Of a stretch of 64,000 nt of DNA, positions 12,481 to 23,858 are shown in pieces; the stretch's first letter is position 1; every line of letters starts with the position of its first letter. The notes beneath the pieces are model-generated. The model was not told the origin of the DNA. It ran no database searches and saw nothing but the letters and a program-made list of their open reading frames with translations. The position numbers were made by a program, and so were the translations under genes. The stretch spans positions 124,001 to 188,000 of the forward strand of contig MARA01000008.1 of the NCBI GenBank assembly GCA_001792895.1, given 5' to 3'. This stretch comes from Lentinus brumalis (lineage: Eukaryota > Basidiomycota > Agaricomycetes > Polyporales > Polyporaceae).

Positions 12481-13912
12481 ATGGAGGCGGAGAAGACTCG
12501 CATTCGCAACATTGTGACTCCTTACCTCCCCTCTGCCACCCTCAATGCACCTCGTCAACCATGCCCCTCCGATCCGGCATCGTTTCATATGCTTCAGCCG
12601 TCGTATGGCCAGACAAATTTTTACTCTGTAGGGCTCATCAGCGAAATTGTAAGTCACCTGCCGTTTGCTCCCTGTGTACCTGGCTGACGGTTGGCATCTT
12701 CAGTGTCGCGGCTTAGTTCCGTGTGGCCGCAATAAGAAACTTATCCCCAAGGACCAGCAGATGCCGAATGAACGTCGTGTTCAGCTTCTGTCCAAGCTCG
12801 AGCGGCTCGATCCTCCTCCGTACTTCAAGCTCGAAAATCGCGAGATGTGTCGTAACATTCGTTCGAACATCCTCCAGTCCTTGAAGGGCAAGAATCGCGC
12901 TCTGCCGTCAGTGTTGCCTTCCAGCAGCAGCGGGACTGAACTGGGCGAGCTGGCTGCGGTTCTCCAGCCCTCTCCACAAGCAGACATCGGTGTTCTGTCC
13001 GACGGCCTGCGGAAGTCTGAGCGGGATGTCCTGGTCTTCGCTTTCACAAAGGTGCGCTCTCAGAATTTTGGTTGGCCGCCTGCACTGTGCTGATGAGCTT
13101 TCTAGAACAATGAGCCTCCCGTCCCCATTATTGCGACGGGCTTCGTACTTCCGGACGGCGATCTGGCATTCGTCTTTCTCCAGCCACGCATCCTCGACTA
13201 CCTCGGCTTGGAGCTCGATGCAAGCACTGGGGAAGGCGATGCTGCACCATACCAAGTTTACCGTAATCAATTCGGCCAGTGGGTCGATGAGGCCCTGGAC
13301 ACCCTCTACAGCATCCCGGAAGGCATCCCCCTCATATACCGCCGCCGCGGAGTCACTGAGACCCGCGACCTGGAGCAGTACGCACGTCTGACGGTGGCTC
13401 GGACGTGGAAGCGAACCGGGTTTGCCACTCAAGAGCCCTCTTTCAGCTCACCCGCCAGGTCGTCTTCGGCTATCACCTCCACTGCACTCGCCACACGTTG
13501 CTCCGCCCTCCTGTCCTCTCCTAGCGGTGCCAGCTCCTCGTCTCTGCCCACGCCATCCCAACTTCTCCGAGATGTTGGGATTCAGCCTACTGTGAAGGCA
13601 TCCTCTGCAGGCCACGGAAATGTAGCAGGCTTCCAACCCTCTTCCAGTCAGAGCACCTCCACTGCCTCGACTTCACAGGTCTCCATGAAGTCAGAGGGCT
13701 CGAGCGATTCTGCTATTCTGAGGCGTGCCGATCGGAAGGGGAAGCGCAAGGCACGGGCCCCCACTCCGGACGACGTGATAGACCTCACTCAGATATCGGA
13801 CGGCTTTGAGCCGGTCCCTCCCCGGAAGAAGTTCAAGCCGACGAGCGACAAGGCAGGAGCCTCGAAGTTCGTTCCTGCTCATGCCGAGATCATTGAGATA
13901 GACTCTGACTAG
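12481..13912 (+). CDS. KDZ companion protein 1 with SIM-like motifs, 440 aa
   Basis: Three exons (12481-12648, 12704-13051, 13106-13912) join in phase 0 to give an uninterrupted 440-residue protein. The first two thirds look globular (VPIIATGFVLPDGDLAFVFL, then a Trp/Tyr-rich block). The last third is Ser/Thr/Pro-rich and basic, with KGKRKARA and PPRKKFKP as candidate nuclear signals. Near the C-terminus are DDVIDLTQISD (VIDLT at about residues 396-400) and the terminal EIIEIDSD. Both have the hydrophobic core plus acidic flank of SUMO-interacting motifs. The gene is co-directional with companion 2 and divergent from the transposase, inside the element ends. I do not recognise a named domain. 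A role as accessory transposition or chromatin factor is inference from location. Confidence 0.7.
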
Positions 13913-14302
13913 CTACTACGTCGCTACCTATGTATGACTTTCCATGCCACCAATATGTACCGTTAATAGCCTTATTACAGTGTTATTCTGACTCGTCTGT
14001 CTGTTGTACTCAGCCTTCGAGCGGCTCATCACCAGCGTGTAACGCGCGGAATGCCACGTGACCGCGTTCCACTCGCGTCGTCCCATACGTCGCGTGCTAA
14101 CTCTGTTTCCAACAATGGCGGCGGCCTCTTTTCACTGCACGGCCATGAGCCACTAAGCTTGCATATTGTCGCTGGGACCGGACCTCGCTTAATTGTTATG
14201 CTGTGGCCCGAGCCCCTCCTTGTCCCTCCCACCCTTGTCCCGATGCTCCTCAATGTTCCTCTCTCCACTACCACACCGTAACGCCACTGTAATCTGCCTC
14301 CC

Positions 14303-16875
14303 ATGCCCACTTCACCTCTGCAAGACTCCGTGTCTCTGCCGCCAGACGGTGAGGCTCGCACCAAGGCTGCTCACAAAAAGCGCAAACCTATAGCTACTAG
14401 TCAAGGCACATCGACGTCTGCGGAAGACAAGAAGTTCAATTGGAACTTGCACAAGGATGCGGAGAGCTACTTGGAGGGAAGGTTCCAGGAGATGCTGCTG
14501 CAGGATGAGCGGGAGTGGTTGAAGATCAAGAACGACGCCATTGAGAACATGCTTCTGAAGTTTGACTTCGTCCGAAATGACGGAGATATGCGAAAGGTAC
14601 GCAAACCACTTTCGTGAACGAGAGCCCCTGTCCACCTGTCTACTTTAGAAAGGGAAAATATGGTTCAAAAACGAGTTACAGAAGCATCGAGCCCAGAGCC
14701 GCAACACCGCGGCTTCATCTGCGACAGCTCCGCCGGAGAAGTTCGAGGTCGCCATGCAGCCACACATCCATCAGACGATAGGGCCATCCGCCTCACTTGA
14801 TGAGCTTCTTGCTCCCCTTCTCAAGCACGTCAAAGGTCGCGCATCTAGCGCGCAGAACTTGTGGGCTGCCGAGCATGAAGACGCAGTGCGCGAACGGAAG
14901 GCTGCCCTTGGGGGAGGTATCGGCGCACATTCCACGGCGGTGGATCAGCTCTTCGAGTCTCTATCTGCTGAGGAGCGCACAGTCTGGGAGCAGAAGGTCG
15001 TCGTCGAAAAGCGCAAGCTCCTAGAGGACATCAGTGCATGTTTCGAGTGAGTGCTGGTTCCGTCTCTCCTTGTCCGTACTACCGCCCGATACTCATCAAC
15101 CGCTGTACAGAAACCAGCAGAGCTTTCCCCGAGTTCTCGCGCTGGTCATCGATAGATTTATTGGCTTTCGGCCAGACCAGATTGGCGCAGCGATTGTGTT
15201 CTTCCGCATTGCGATGCGCAACAAGGAGGGAGGTATAGACTGGGATCAGTACGTGGTTTCACAAGTTCACGCCACCCTCCTCTAACCAGGCAAGAACAGA
15301 TACACTGTTGGCGTAAAGGAAGGAACAGAATCCTTCACCGTGTTTCAAGGCGGCCCGCAACAGCATGAAATCACTAGGTGGGAAGCATACGGTCATGCTT
15401 ATCTTGGTATGCACCTGTGATATCCTTCGCGAAATGTCATACTCATACAACGATCACCCAGACGAAAACCCAATTCTGCGTGATCCACGCTTCAAGTATG
15501 AAGACGATGGCTGTCCGAAGCTACCGACGTACAGTGACAGCTGGACTATGAAGGATCTAGCAGCGGCATTGGACGGGTGGCTCCATGCTATGTGGGGTGA
15601 GTGCCCTCAGCTGAGTACGTCCGCTCGGCATCCTGAACGTTGTTCTCCATAGGCTACTGTCGCGAGAAGGAAGAGCTTCCGAACGGATTGGACTGGGATG
15701 TCATCAAAGCCAATCCGAAGGTGTACATCCCGTCGGGATGGTTGGACGCTGAGATACGCCGCCCCGCCGACATCCCGTTCCATATCCTGTGCTCACTCTA
15801 CTACCGTTTCTTCGACGCTCAAGATAAGGAGAAGGCTTTTCGTTGGATACATGTCCGGCGCACACCGTTTCAAGTTCCCGATGCTGGTGCCGCTTCACCA
15901 TCCACAGCCGCACCTGCCACTCCCAGCAAACAGCGCCGAGTGGTCATCTCGACGCCGGTCTCCACCCCATCACGCACACGCCGGAATGAGATCCCCAGTA
16001 CACCGTCGAAGTCCATTCTCCCGAACCCGTCGGTCCCTTGCCCATCCGTAGAGGCTGCGGCTTCTACTGGTCAGACCCGCAGCAAGGCTGGGCCGCTCCC
16101 ACAGCCCATCCCAGAGTTGAAGGAGTCGGCCGCAGTTGGGGACGGCGTCGGCTCCGACGCGTCATCCAGGGTGTCTGGTATGCCCCGCGCTGTGACATCA
16201 GCGGCATCCGCTTGTGAGCCTGGGAGCGAGCAGGATACGGAACCGCATCCACAGGCGGCCGCGGTCGCCGAGCAGACAGACGCAGACGGGGATGTCATAG
16301 GCGTGGATGCTGCATCCGAGAAGCCCGCAGTGGCGAGCGCGGCATCTCCGACCCGGCGGGGACTGGTATCCTCAGCACGCTCGGCTGAAGCTGCGGATGA
16401 CATTCCGGACGATGTCTCTACCATGTCAACGCTAACCCAGGACAGCGACTCCGAGTCTGGCATGGTCGCTGCGGTGGCATCCGCTGTCGCTCTCACAACC
16501 GACGGAAAGCGCAAGAAGGCAGCCACTGGTGTTAACGGAGACAGCACTCTCAATGAACCACCTTCCAAACGGACAAAGCGGGACAACATTTCACCTGACT
16601 TGGGTGGAGTGACTCTCCGACGTTCATCTAGGCATAACGCCGAAGCGACGACGGCCGGCCCCTCTCGCTCAGCACCACCACAACCCAAGGCAGTTCAGAA
16701 CAAGGGCAGGCAGAATAAGGCTACTCCCGCGAAGAAGTCGCCATCGGAGACTCGGTGAGTATCTCAGCCAGATAATCTGAGGTCTGAAGACGTACTCAAT
16801 GCACATATATCCAGGGTACTACGTAGCAGGGCTGCTCAGCGGAAGGGCGCTACGAAGGATAGAGCTCGTCAATAG
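14303..16875 (+). CDS. KDZ companion protein 2, 744 aa
   Basis: Seven exons (14303-14596, 14649-15046, 15111-15248, 15300-15406, 15462-15596, 15653-16754, 16815-16875) join in matching phases into 745 codons with a single terminal stop, good evidence for a real gene. The N-terminal 280 residues are helical and charged, with Trp-containing segments (WKQ/WEQ-like, EERTVWEQKVVVEKRK). The middle has short conserved-looking blocks (YTVGVKEGTESFTVFQGG, ITRWEAYGHAYL, PTYSDSWTMKDLAAALDGWL). From about residue 430 the protein is disordered, Ser/Ala/Thr/Asp-rich with several KR clusters (GKRKK, PSKRTKRD), suggesting a nuclear protein. It resembles proteins that recur beside KDZ transposases, but I know no functional assignment. 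No TET/JBP dioxygenase motif (HxD...H) is present. Confidence 0.7.
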
Positions 16876-16974
16876 TTATTGATATTTACTACTACTTATA
16901 AGTACTCGTTACTCTTAAGCTCAGACACTCACTTCCACTACCACCTCCAGGGAGGCGATGGTTCGCCCCCGGTA

Positions 16975-17236
16975 GGATAATCCTGAGCGCCACTCCGCAT
17001 CAAGGGCTCCGTCGGGATCAAGACGAAGCCCACGCCACCCATGGATAATCCAACGGGATAATCCAGCGGGATAATCCTCGCTGATCCCAGGCGATGATCG
17101 CATGCGATGATCCTGGGCGATGATCCTACTAACATACTCCCTTCCTAGGTCCACTCGTCCTGCACTCCTCAGTGCGGATTATCCACCTCAGTCCGATAAT
17201 CTGGGTTGCCTGTCAGTAGACACAAACGGATTATCT
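16975..17236. repeat. right subterminal GGATNATCC-type repeat cluster
   Basis: Copies of GGATAATCC at 16975, 17043, 17056 and 17069, degenerate GATGATCC copies at about 17105-17125, and GGATTATC(C/T) at 17176 and 17228 mirror the left cluster. The last two copies overlap the 3' end of the neighbouring DUF6535 reading frame. Confidence 0.65.
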
Positions 17237-19170
17237 GAACTAAGTTCAACTTCTGATCGATGGATACCGCCGACCGCTCCAGCACATCCGCGACCCCATC
17301 CACCGTCGGGCGATATTTCGCGATCGCCTGTAGAACAACGGGAAGGGACGCAAGCAAGGCATCATCAAGGCAGTCGGACGTCCGGATGAGCGGCGTTCCG
17401 GAAGCCTCTCGCCGCCACAGGACGGCGCAGAAGAGCTTGAGTGCGTCCCTGCCTCTTTGTCGGACCAGTTGGACGTGCTCGGGGTCGGAGGGTCGAGTGG
17501 GCGCAGGTCGTCAGCGGGACGCAGTGCACGATGGTCTCCATGGCGTAGATGTACGCGTGTGGTGCGCATTTGTAGTGCTCGTATTCTTGCATAATGCGAT
17601 CGGAGACTGCCATGGCTGCAACATACGACGTGAGCGGCCTGAGAGCCTGAAGAGGGTGGGTAGGTACGCACGATTTTGTAAGACTTCCTCGGAGAACATG
17701 CTTGGATCCTCAGCGTATCGCAGATCCAGAATGAACCAGTTGAGTGCATCCGTAGCGATCTCGTTGTCGTGCACGCTGATAGCAAGTTCAGGCAACGTCT
17801 GCAGGTAGTCCTCGCAATCAGAGCGAACGCGGGGCATATAGCGCAGGCGGGATAATAGCGACCCAACATCCCGAAGCCACCTCTCGTCCCGCCATTGCGG
17901 GGCTCCTGAGAGCATGAACTGCAGCGCCTGCAGCGGGAGCTGCTGAAAGATGTCTCCGATGCGGCGGCCCGATACAGACATCTTCCCGTTACCCCAAAGC
18001 GTCTCCAATACCGACCATATGTTGTCGATGTAGTGCGCCACCTGGTCCATGCCAAGGTCGGAAAAGAAGGGCGGAGCGCGCTTGGGATGGCTCATCGCGA
18101 ACGTTGTCGTGTAGGCCATCACAGCGACGTCGCGGTCGAGCTCGTGAGAGATGTGCGGCGGCGAGATGGCGAGCTGCTCTCGGCCCCGCCAGGTAGGCAT
18201 CTCCGGAAATCTGTTCCATAACCTCCAAACGAGGAAATCGTTATTCGCGGCAATGATCTGATTGACGTAGGTGCTGGAGGCATTGAAATCGACTTCGCGG
18301 CGGGGCATGGGCGGGCTTTAGGGACTGGACTGGTGTGGATGAGGAGGCCCAGGATGCCAGTCAATGCGCGGGCGGGATTGTATATCGCGCGGATCACGTC
18401 ATAGGCAACGAATGCCTGTGGGGAGCGGTACGAACAGTCCCAGCGGAAGGCGGGTAGCGAGGTGACGACAACGGAAAAGACGAGGAGGACGCCCACGAGG
18501 GACGAGGTGACTGCGGCGACGGTGACGTGGAGGATCCATAAGAGTATGGCGAGCCCTGCGGGGAAGAGCATGAGGGCAATTTGGAACAGAATGGGAAGCA
18601 GGACGACAACTGTCCCGACACGCCATTTGAGCAGGCCGTTGTGCCAGCGGTATTGTCGGAGACGTGCGCTCTCTCGCGACGTTCCGGAGAGCCCCGTCCC
18701 AAGACCATGGAGTCATTGCTTGACCATAAGGGCGAGTGATGGAGACGCGAGACTGCAGACGAGACGAGAAAACTATGCTGTGTTGATTCAGACGGCGGAA
18801 GTGGGAGCCTGGAACGGGAGCTGATTCTCGTCGAGCTGCAGAGCAGGTTGCGTGGAGTTGACAAACGTATGGGTAACCGTAAAGCTATTGAGCTGAGCAC
18901 AGATCTGCTGGAGTACGGCCAACGTTGGGTTTGTCGGTGCTGGTTCCAGCAGCTGGTACAACTGCACATTGAACGCGGTCAACACGGCAGAGAACAGACC
19001 AGCCTGGAGGATGCGTAAGTACATGTAACGAGAAGTGTCGATACAATAAAACACCTACGTAGACAACGAGTGTGTCCATATCTTCCATCCAGCCGTCGAC
19101 GAGCTCGTCATGGCGGCTTCACTGCAGTATCCTGCTGTCCTCGCTTCGGTCGGTCTGACACTGGCGTCAT
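17169..19170 (-). CDS. DUF6535 multi-pass membrane protein, frame-damaged
   Basis: The N-terminal exon carries DELVDGWMEDMDTLVVY followed, after a short intron, by AGLFSAVLTAFNVQLYQLL, the hallmark of the Agaricomycete DUF6535 family. At least two hydrophobic helical stretches follow (ALMLFPAGLAILLWILHV; VGVLLVFSVVVTSLP), then a long soluble C-terminal region with FLVWRLWNRFPEMP and ALKLFCAVLWRREASG. Two apparent single-base deletions in C runs (near 17516 and 17488) break the frame between VHCVP and DPEHVQLVRQ. The true start is uncertain: the ATG at 19170 does not join cleanly in frame to the DUF6535 exon. The 3' end runs into the KDZ right repeat cluster, so the natural C-terminus may have been replaced. 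Function of DUF6535 is unknown. Confidence 0.6.
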
Positions 19171-19515
19171 TGTTGTGAGCCCTCTGTCATGTCGTTGTAT
19201 CAGCTATGGTGGATTGAGTTGGACTGCCGCTGTTGACAGACCTTTGATGTCTTTCAGACGACCAGCAGCGTGAGAGAGTGATTCAACAGGCGCCGGGCTG
19301 TCACGCTCTACGCGTTTGTGACGCGACGCGTTTGTTGGGTTGCCGGATATGGTAAGCAGCGCCCGTGCCCGACGCGTCGTCGACTCTCACCACCACCATC
19401 ATCATCATAGCTGTCACCACTCTCCCCTGGCCCTCTGCCCCCTCATCCTTCCTCACGCGTTTATTTGTGACTTTATGCTGCACACTCCGGTTCTTGAACT
19501 CGGCGACGCGTGAAG

Positions 19516-22500
19516 ATGGGCATCTCCGGCCTTTTGCCTCTCTTGAAGGACATCCACAACAGCAAGCACCTGTCGGAGTTCCGCGGACAGACCCTCGCCG
19601 TCGATGGATATGTGTGGTTGCACCGCGGCACATATGGTTGCGCGGCGGAGGTGGCTACGGGGAGGCCTACGTCCAAGTGAGTACCCGTATTCTCGCTCCC
19701 TCAGAACTCCTCGGGACGTGTCAGACTGCATGCGGCCGTGGATGACTTGCGTCGGAGGCGTGTCGTATGCATGGAGCGTTGCGATTGTTGCTTTATTTGT
19801 GATACTCTTCCCAATCGCGGAGGTGTTCAAGACTGCGCTGCCACCAGGGCGTATGCTGTGATACGTCTGGATCACCTGCATAACACATGTCGCGATCAAG
19901 TCACCATCCCCTCTACATGTCGCCTAATTGGTGGCTTCAAAGTTTTGCTTCGTTTGTTGCGAGAATGCTAAGTTGTCGCTGTGCATGTGAGAGCTTGCGT
20001 TCCATCTTTTCCATGCTCAGGTAACCACCTCGCAGTGAAGCGCCGATGACACACTAGCCATCCCCGGTCGTGTGTCATTTGTACATCACTCATGCGTCCC
20101 CCTCTGATTTTCGTCGGTCTTGTGCTACGTTACAACCTCGCCATTCTCTCGTTCCCAGCGAGTCTTCTTGCAAGTCATCATGCCGCGTTCATTAGTTCCG
20201 TCATTGCTCGGCATTTTCCGCGGCCCCGGACATCCGTAGGCACCGCCAGCTCGGTCCGGTCGCGCTGTTTGAACCTTTCTCCACAGTTCGCGAAAACTGC
20301 ATACTCTCTTTCTCAACCAATCCTATCATACGGTCGGCTTGTTTGATGGTCAGGCGCGCATTTTCGTATCGGGCTCCGGTGCAATTGCTGGTGCGGTGGC
20401 GATCTCCCAATGTGGTTCTGACAAAAAGACCGCCACCGCTCCTTGCGCGTAGGAACTCGGCTGTCGTACCTGCTTGACTTATCGGGCAGTCCAGCTCGGG
20501 GCCACAGAAGCGGGTCGCACACACACAATTGGCGTGTCATCCTCCCATCATCAATACGTAAATTTCGCACTTGAACTGTGCTCTATTACAAGCATGAGGA
20601 AACAGCTGTCGTCGCGGACGTGGTGACGACCACGCAACGTAATTGTCTAGCCCGTCATCATACACGGTTTAACCACGGGAAAACCGACGCGTTGGCCTGT
20701 TGTTCGTTCGTGTTTGCGATCGTTCGCGCGGTCAGGAGAGTCTCTAACAAGGTTTCGCACCTTCCAGATACGTTGAGTATGCAATGCACCGAGTGCGGCT
20801 GCTCCGCCACCACGGCATCCAACCATACCTCGTTTTCGACGGCGGACCGCTGCCGGCCAAGCAAGGAACGGAAGACGGACGCAAGCAACGCCGTGAAGAG
20901 AACCTGTCGCGTGCAAACGCGCTAGCAGCACAAGGAAAGCATAGTCAAGCTCGTGAGTACTATGTGAAATGCGTCGACGTCACGCCGCAAATGGCATATC
21001 AGCTCATCAAGGTGAGAACACTTCTCAGCTGGAAGATTGTCTAGCCTGTTTCGAGCAGAGGACTGATATCTCTCCTGCGTCCGCTCTGTCATGTTCTGTG
21101 ACAGGCTCTGCGTGCAGAGGGCGTGCCGTATGTCGTGGCGCCGTATGAAGCCGACGCGCAGCTGGCGTATCTGGAGCGCATCGGCGTCGTGGACGGTATC
21201 ATCACCGAGGACTCGGACTTGCTCGTATTTGGCTGCAAGAAGGTTCTCTTCAAGCTTGACACCCCCACGAGCACCGTGACATGCATCTCCCGGGAAGATT
21301 TTGCCGCTGTTGCGTCCACGTCGGCGGGCGGCTTGTCGCTGCTCGGGTGGTCCGATGCCCAGTTCCGTACGATGGCGATCCTCAGCGGATGCGATTACCT
21401 TCCGAGCATTCCCGGCATTGGCCTCAAGACTGCGTGGACTCTCCTCCGGAAGCACCAGACCGTCGAGAACCTGGTGAGCGCACTACGCCTCGAGGGGAAG
21501 AAGAAGGTCCCTGAGGGGTACCTCGACGCGTTCCGGCTGGCGGAAAAGGTGTTCCTCCACCAACGCGTGTACGACCCTGCGCAGGAGGAGCTTGTCCATC
21601 TGACTCCTCTCTCGGCGGACGAGGCTTGGGACGCGGAGAAGGAGGCATACATCGGAGCGTGAGTGTCGTGCGTGTAGGACGCATGTCGTGCTGTGGTCAT
21701 GTCGCGTTGTGCTTGCGTTGCGTGGCCATTCTATCCATTACCCAGTATGCAGCTTTAACTGACTCCGACGCTCGTGGATTTGCGATGCGCTCGCCCGTTT
21801 AGGTATATCGAGCCATCGCTCGCGAAGCATATCGCAGAGGGCGACGCGTGCCCCATCAGCCTGCTGCCCATGGAAGACATCAACCCGGCATTCGTGCCCC
21901 GTGCGCTGAAGACCATTCCGACGAACACTCTGTCCGCCGCGACGCGGACGCCTGTGGCCCGGCCGGATAAGGGCAAAGGCAAGGCTAAGGAACTCCCCTC
22001 GGAGAAACCCAGCAACGTTGGCCTGCTAAAGTTCTTCTGTAAGTCCGCACTCCGCTCCCTTCGCAGGCGTGCATGCCGCTCACCCCTCTGTGCTTCCTGC
22101 TTCCTGCGATTACGTGTGCGGAACTGCCACCGTAGCCCCACGGGTGCAGCAAGGGCGAGAAGCACCTGCCTCTATGGATGGCCCGTCAGCGGCGGGCCCT
22201 GGGCGGCCCGCAAGCACGCCCACCGCCAGCACCATGGTGGTGGGCAAGAAGAGTGGGAAACGCACCCTCGCGGAGGTTATGGAGGACGACATGGCCGCGC
22301 AACGGACGAGACAGGAGGCGGCACGGGCAAATGCCGCTGCGACTGAAACTGCGACTGCGACGCCGCGCATGCCGACCACGTCCAAGTTCTTTCATGGGCC
22401 CCAGCGATCGGTTTCAGACCCTCGAGGCGGACGGGGGTGGGGTCGAGCTGTGGCGCTGGCCGCCGCGGGCGCGCCCATGTCCCAGCCTGTGGCCGGCTCG

Positions 22501-23858
22501 TCAGGCCTCTCGCGGTGTGAGAAGGAGAACGTCCCGTGCCAGGAGGAGGTGCGCCCGGAGGCCGTCGCTCGCGCAGACGAAGACGTGGATGTGGCTTTGG
22601 ACGTGTGCATGGGAGAGCCGGACGCTGTTGCGCAGGAAGACGGGTACGTCTCGCCCACAGAGTCCGTCGCGCAGTGGGACTCGCCGGACATATCGTCGCC
22701 GCTGCGCCCCGGGGCGCCGAAGCGGCGCAGGGCCGGCGAGCGCGACGAGGAGGACGAGGAGGACGAGATCGATGCGGACGTGCTGTCGAGCTCGCCGGTG
22801 GCGCAAAGCCGGATGCGGAGGCTGCCTGCTGAGATGGAAGGCGAGCGGTTTGTGATCGTGCCGCGGGCGCTGCCATTGCGGCCTGTCGTGAATACGAGCT
22901 TCAGCTCACGTATACGGCGGAAGTCCCTCGGGCCCAAGAACATGGGCATTGCGGCCGATGACGCGTTTGAAGACGGCAGCGGCGACGAGGCGGGCCGCGG
23001 GCCTGACTTGCAGGATGTATTCGACGACTACGACTGGGACGAGATAACCAGCGGCGGCGAAGACGAAGACGAAGCGTACGAGTTTCATGACGAAGACGTA
23101 ATTGACTCGACGGCTTCCTCGACTCCTGGGCCTATCACGCCGGCCACAGAGGACGCAGAAGGTGCCGTGTTGGAGGAGAGTAATTCGGAAGAACTCGAGG
23201 ACGATGTGGCCTCTGCAGCAGCAGCGGAGGCCGCTCGGAATACGACCGTCGCAAAGGGCTGGTGGGAGAAGTGGGCACGTAGCGGAGCCAGTACCAGTGC
23301 TGGACGCAACCACAGCGATCACACCCGGGTGCGTGTGCGTGTTGGCTCTCATTTCCGACGTTTCCCCTTGCGTGGGGTTACTGACTTCTTCCATTATTTT
23401 TATGTTCTGCATCCCGCCGTCTGGTTGCTGTTCGTGGACATTGATCGATGCTCCGCCCGCTACGCACAACAGGCTCGCCCGGTTCCAGCTCTTCCCTTTG
23501 CTCCGCTGCGGCGGAGAGAGACGACGATGACCCCGGACGGCCGGCAGCGGCCCCCACGGGATGCCCAGCGGCCGTATTCTGCCCCGCAAGTCTCTAAACG
23601 GAAGGCGTTCGCACAGGAGGATCTACGCGCAATGGGAAGGAGGAGCTTGATATTCACCAGCATCGAAGACGTCAATGTTACGCCCAAAGCTGGCGGCCAA
23701 CCACGCCCCGGGGCATCCTCGGGGGACCTGGCTCGCGCACCAGCAGCTCTGGCTCCCGGCCCGGGAGCGGTCCAAGGGCGGCTTTGGCTGAGGGCAAGGG
23801 AAGGGGAACGGCGACGGCGGCGGAAATGACGAGGAATAGGCTCGAGCAGTTCAGGTGA
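19516..23858 (+). CDS. EXO1: exonuclease 1 (Rad2/XPG family)
   Basis: 5'-3' exonuclease of mismatch repair and double-strand-break end resection, acting in the nucleus. Exons: 19516-19676, 20768-21011, 21105-21658, 21803-22038, 22136-23328 and an uncertain last exon or exons from about 23473. The N domain begins MGISGLLPLLKDIH with Asp30 in TLAVDGYVWLHRG and Asp78 in YLVFDGGPLP. The I domain has APYEADAQLAYLE and ITEDSDLLVFG, and an H3TH/core block LSGCDYLPSIPGIGLKTAW; all metal-binding acidic residues are kept. The long C-terminal tail is acidic and disordered, as usual for the family. Reading frame is uncertain after 23473: segments in two frames look coding, and the probable terminus is NRLEQFR then TGA at 23856-23858; another frame stops at 23829. 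Intron 1 is about 1.09 kb, far longer than the others. Confidence 0.9.
19677..20767 (+). other. unusually long intron 1 of EXO1
   Basis: Donor GTGAGT at 19677 and acceptor CCTTCCAG at 20767 splice Lys54 to Tyr55 in perfect frame, giving an intron of 1,091 nt where the other EXO1 introns are about 90-145 nt. I see no clear protein, terminal repeats or RNA fold inside. Insertion of non-coding mobile DNA is the simplest guess. Confidence 0.6.

Larger units (their letters stand above)
4519..17236. mobile_element. KDZ-superfamily DNA transposon, about 12.7 kb
   Basis: The interval is bounded on both sides by dense clusters of a 9-mer of the form GGATNATCC (4519-4658 and 16975-17236) that does not occur in such clusters elsewhere in the window. 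Between the clusters lie a CxC2/KDZ transposase on the minus strand and two intact multi-exon companion genes on the plus strand, the arrangement of a large autonomous element. The exact termini and target-site duplication could not be fixed by eye; the outermost repeat copies are used as limits. All three element genes read without frameshifts, suggesting recent activity. KDZ (Kyakuja-Dileera-Zisupton) elements are known to be abundant in Agaricomycetes. Confidence 0.75.

Noticed and set aside
14303..16875. Possible TET/JBP DNA dioxygenase as KDZ cargo
   Set aside because: KDZ elements sometimes carry one, but neither companion has the HxD...H iron-binding pattern or the following Arg motif.
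22178..22876. Arg-rich open frames on both strands within EXO1
   Set aside because: They overlap the acidic C-terminal exon of EXO1 and mirror its GC bias; no independent evidence.
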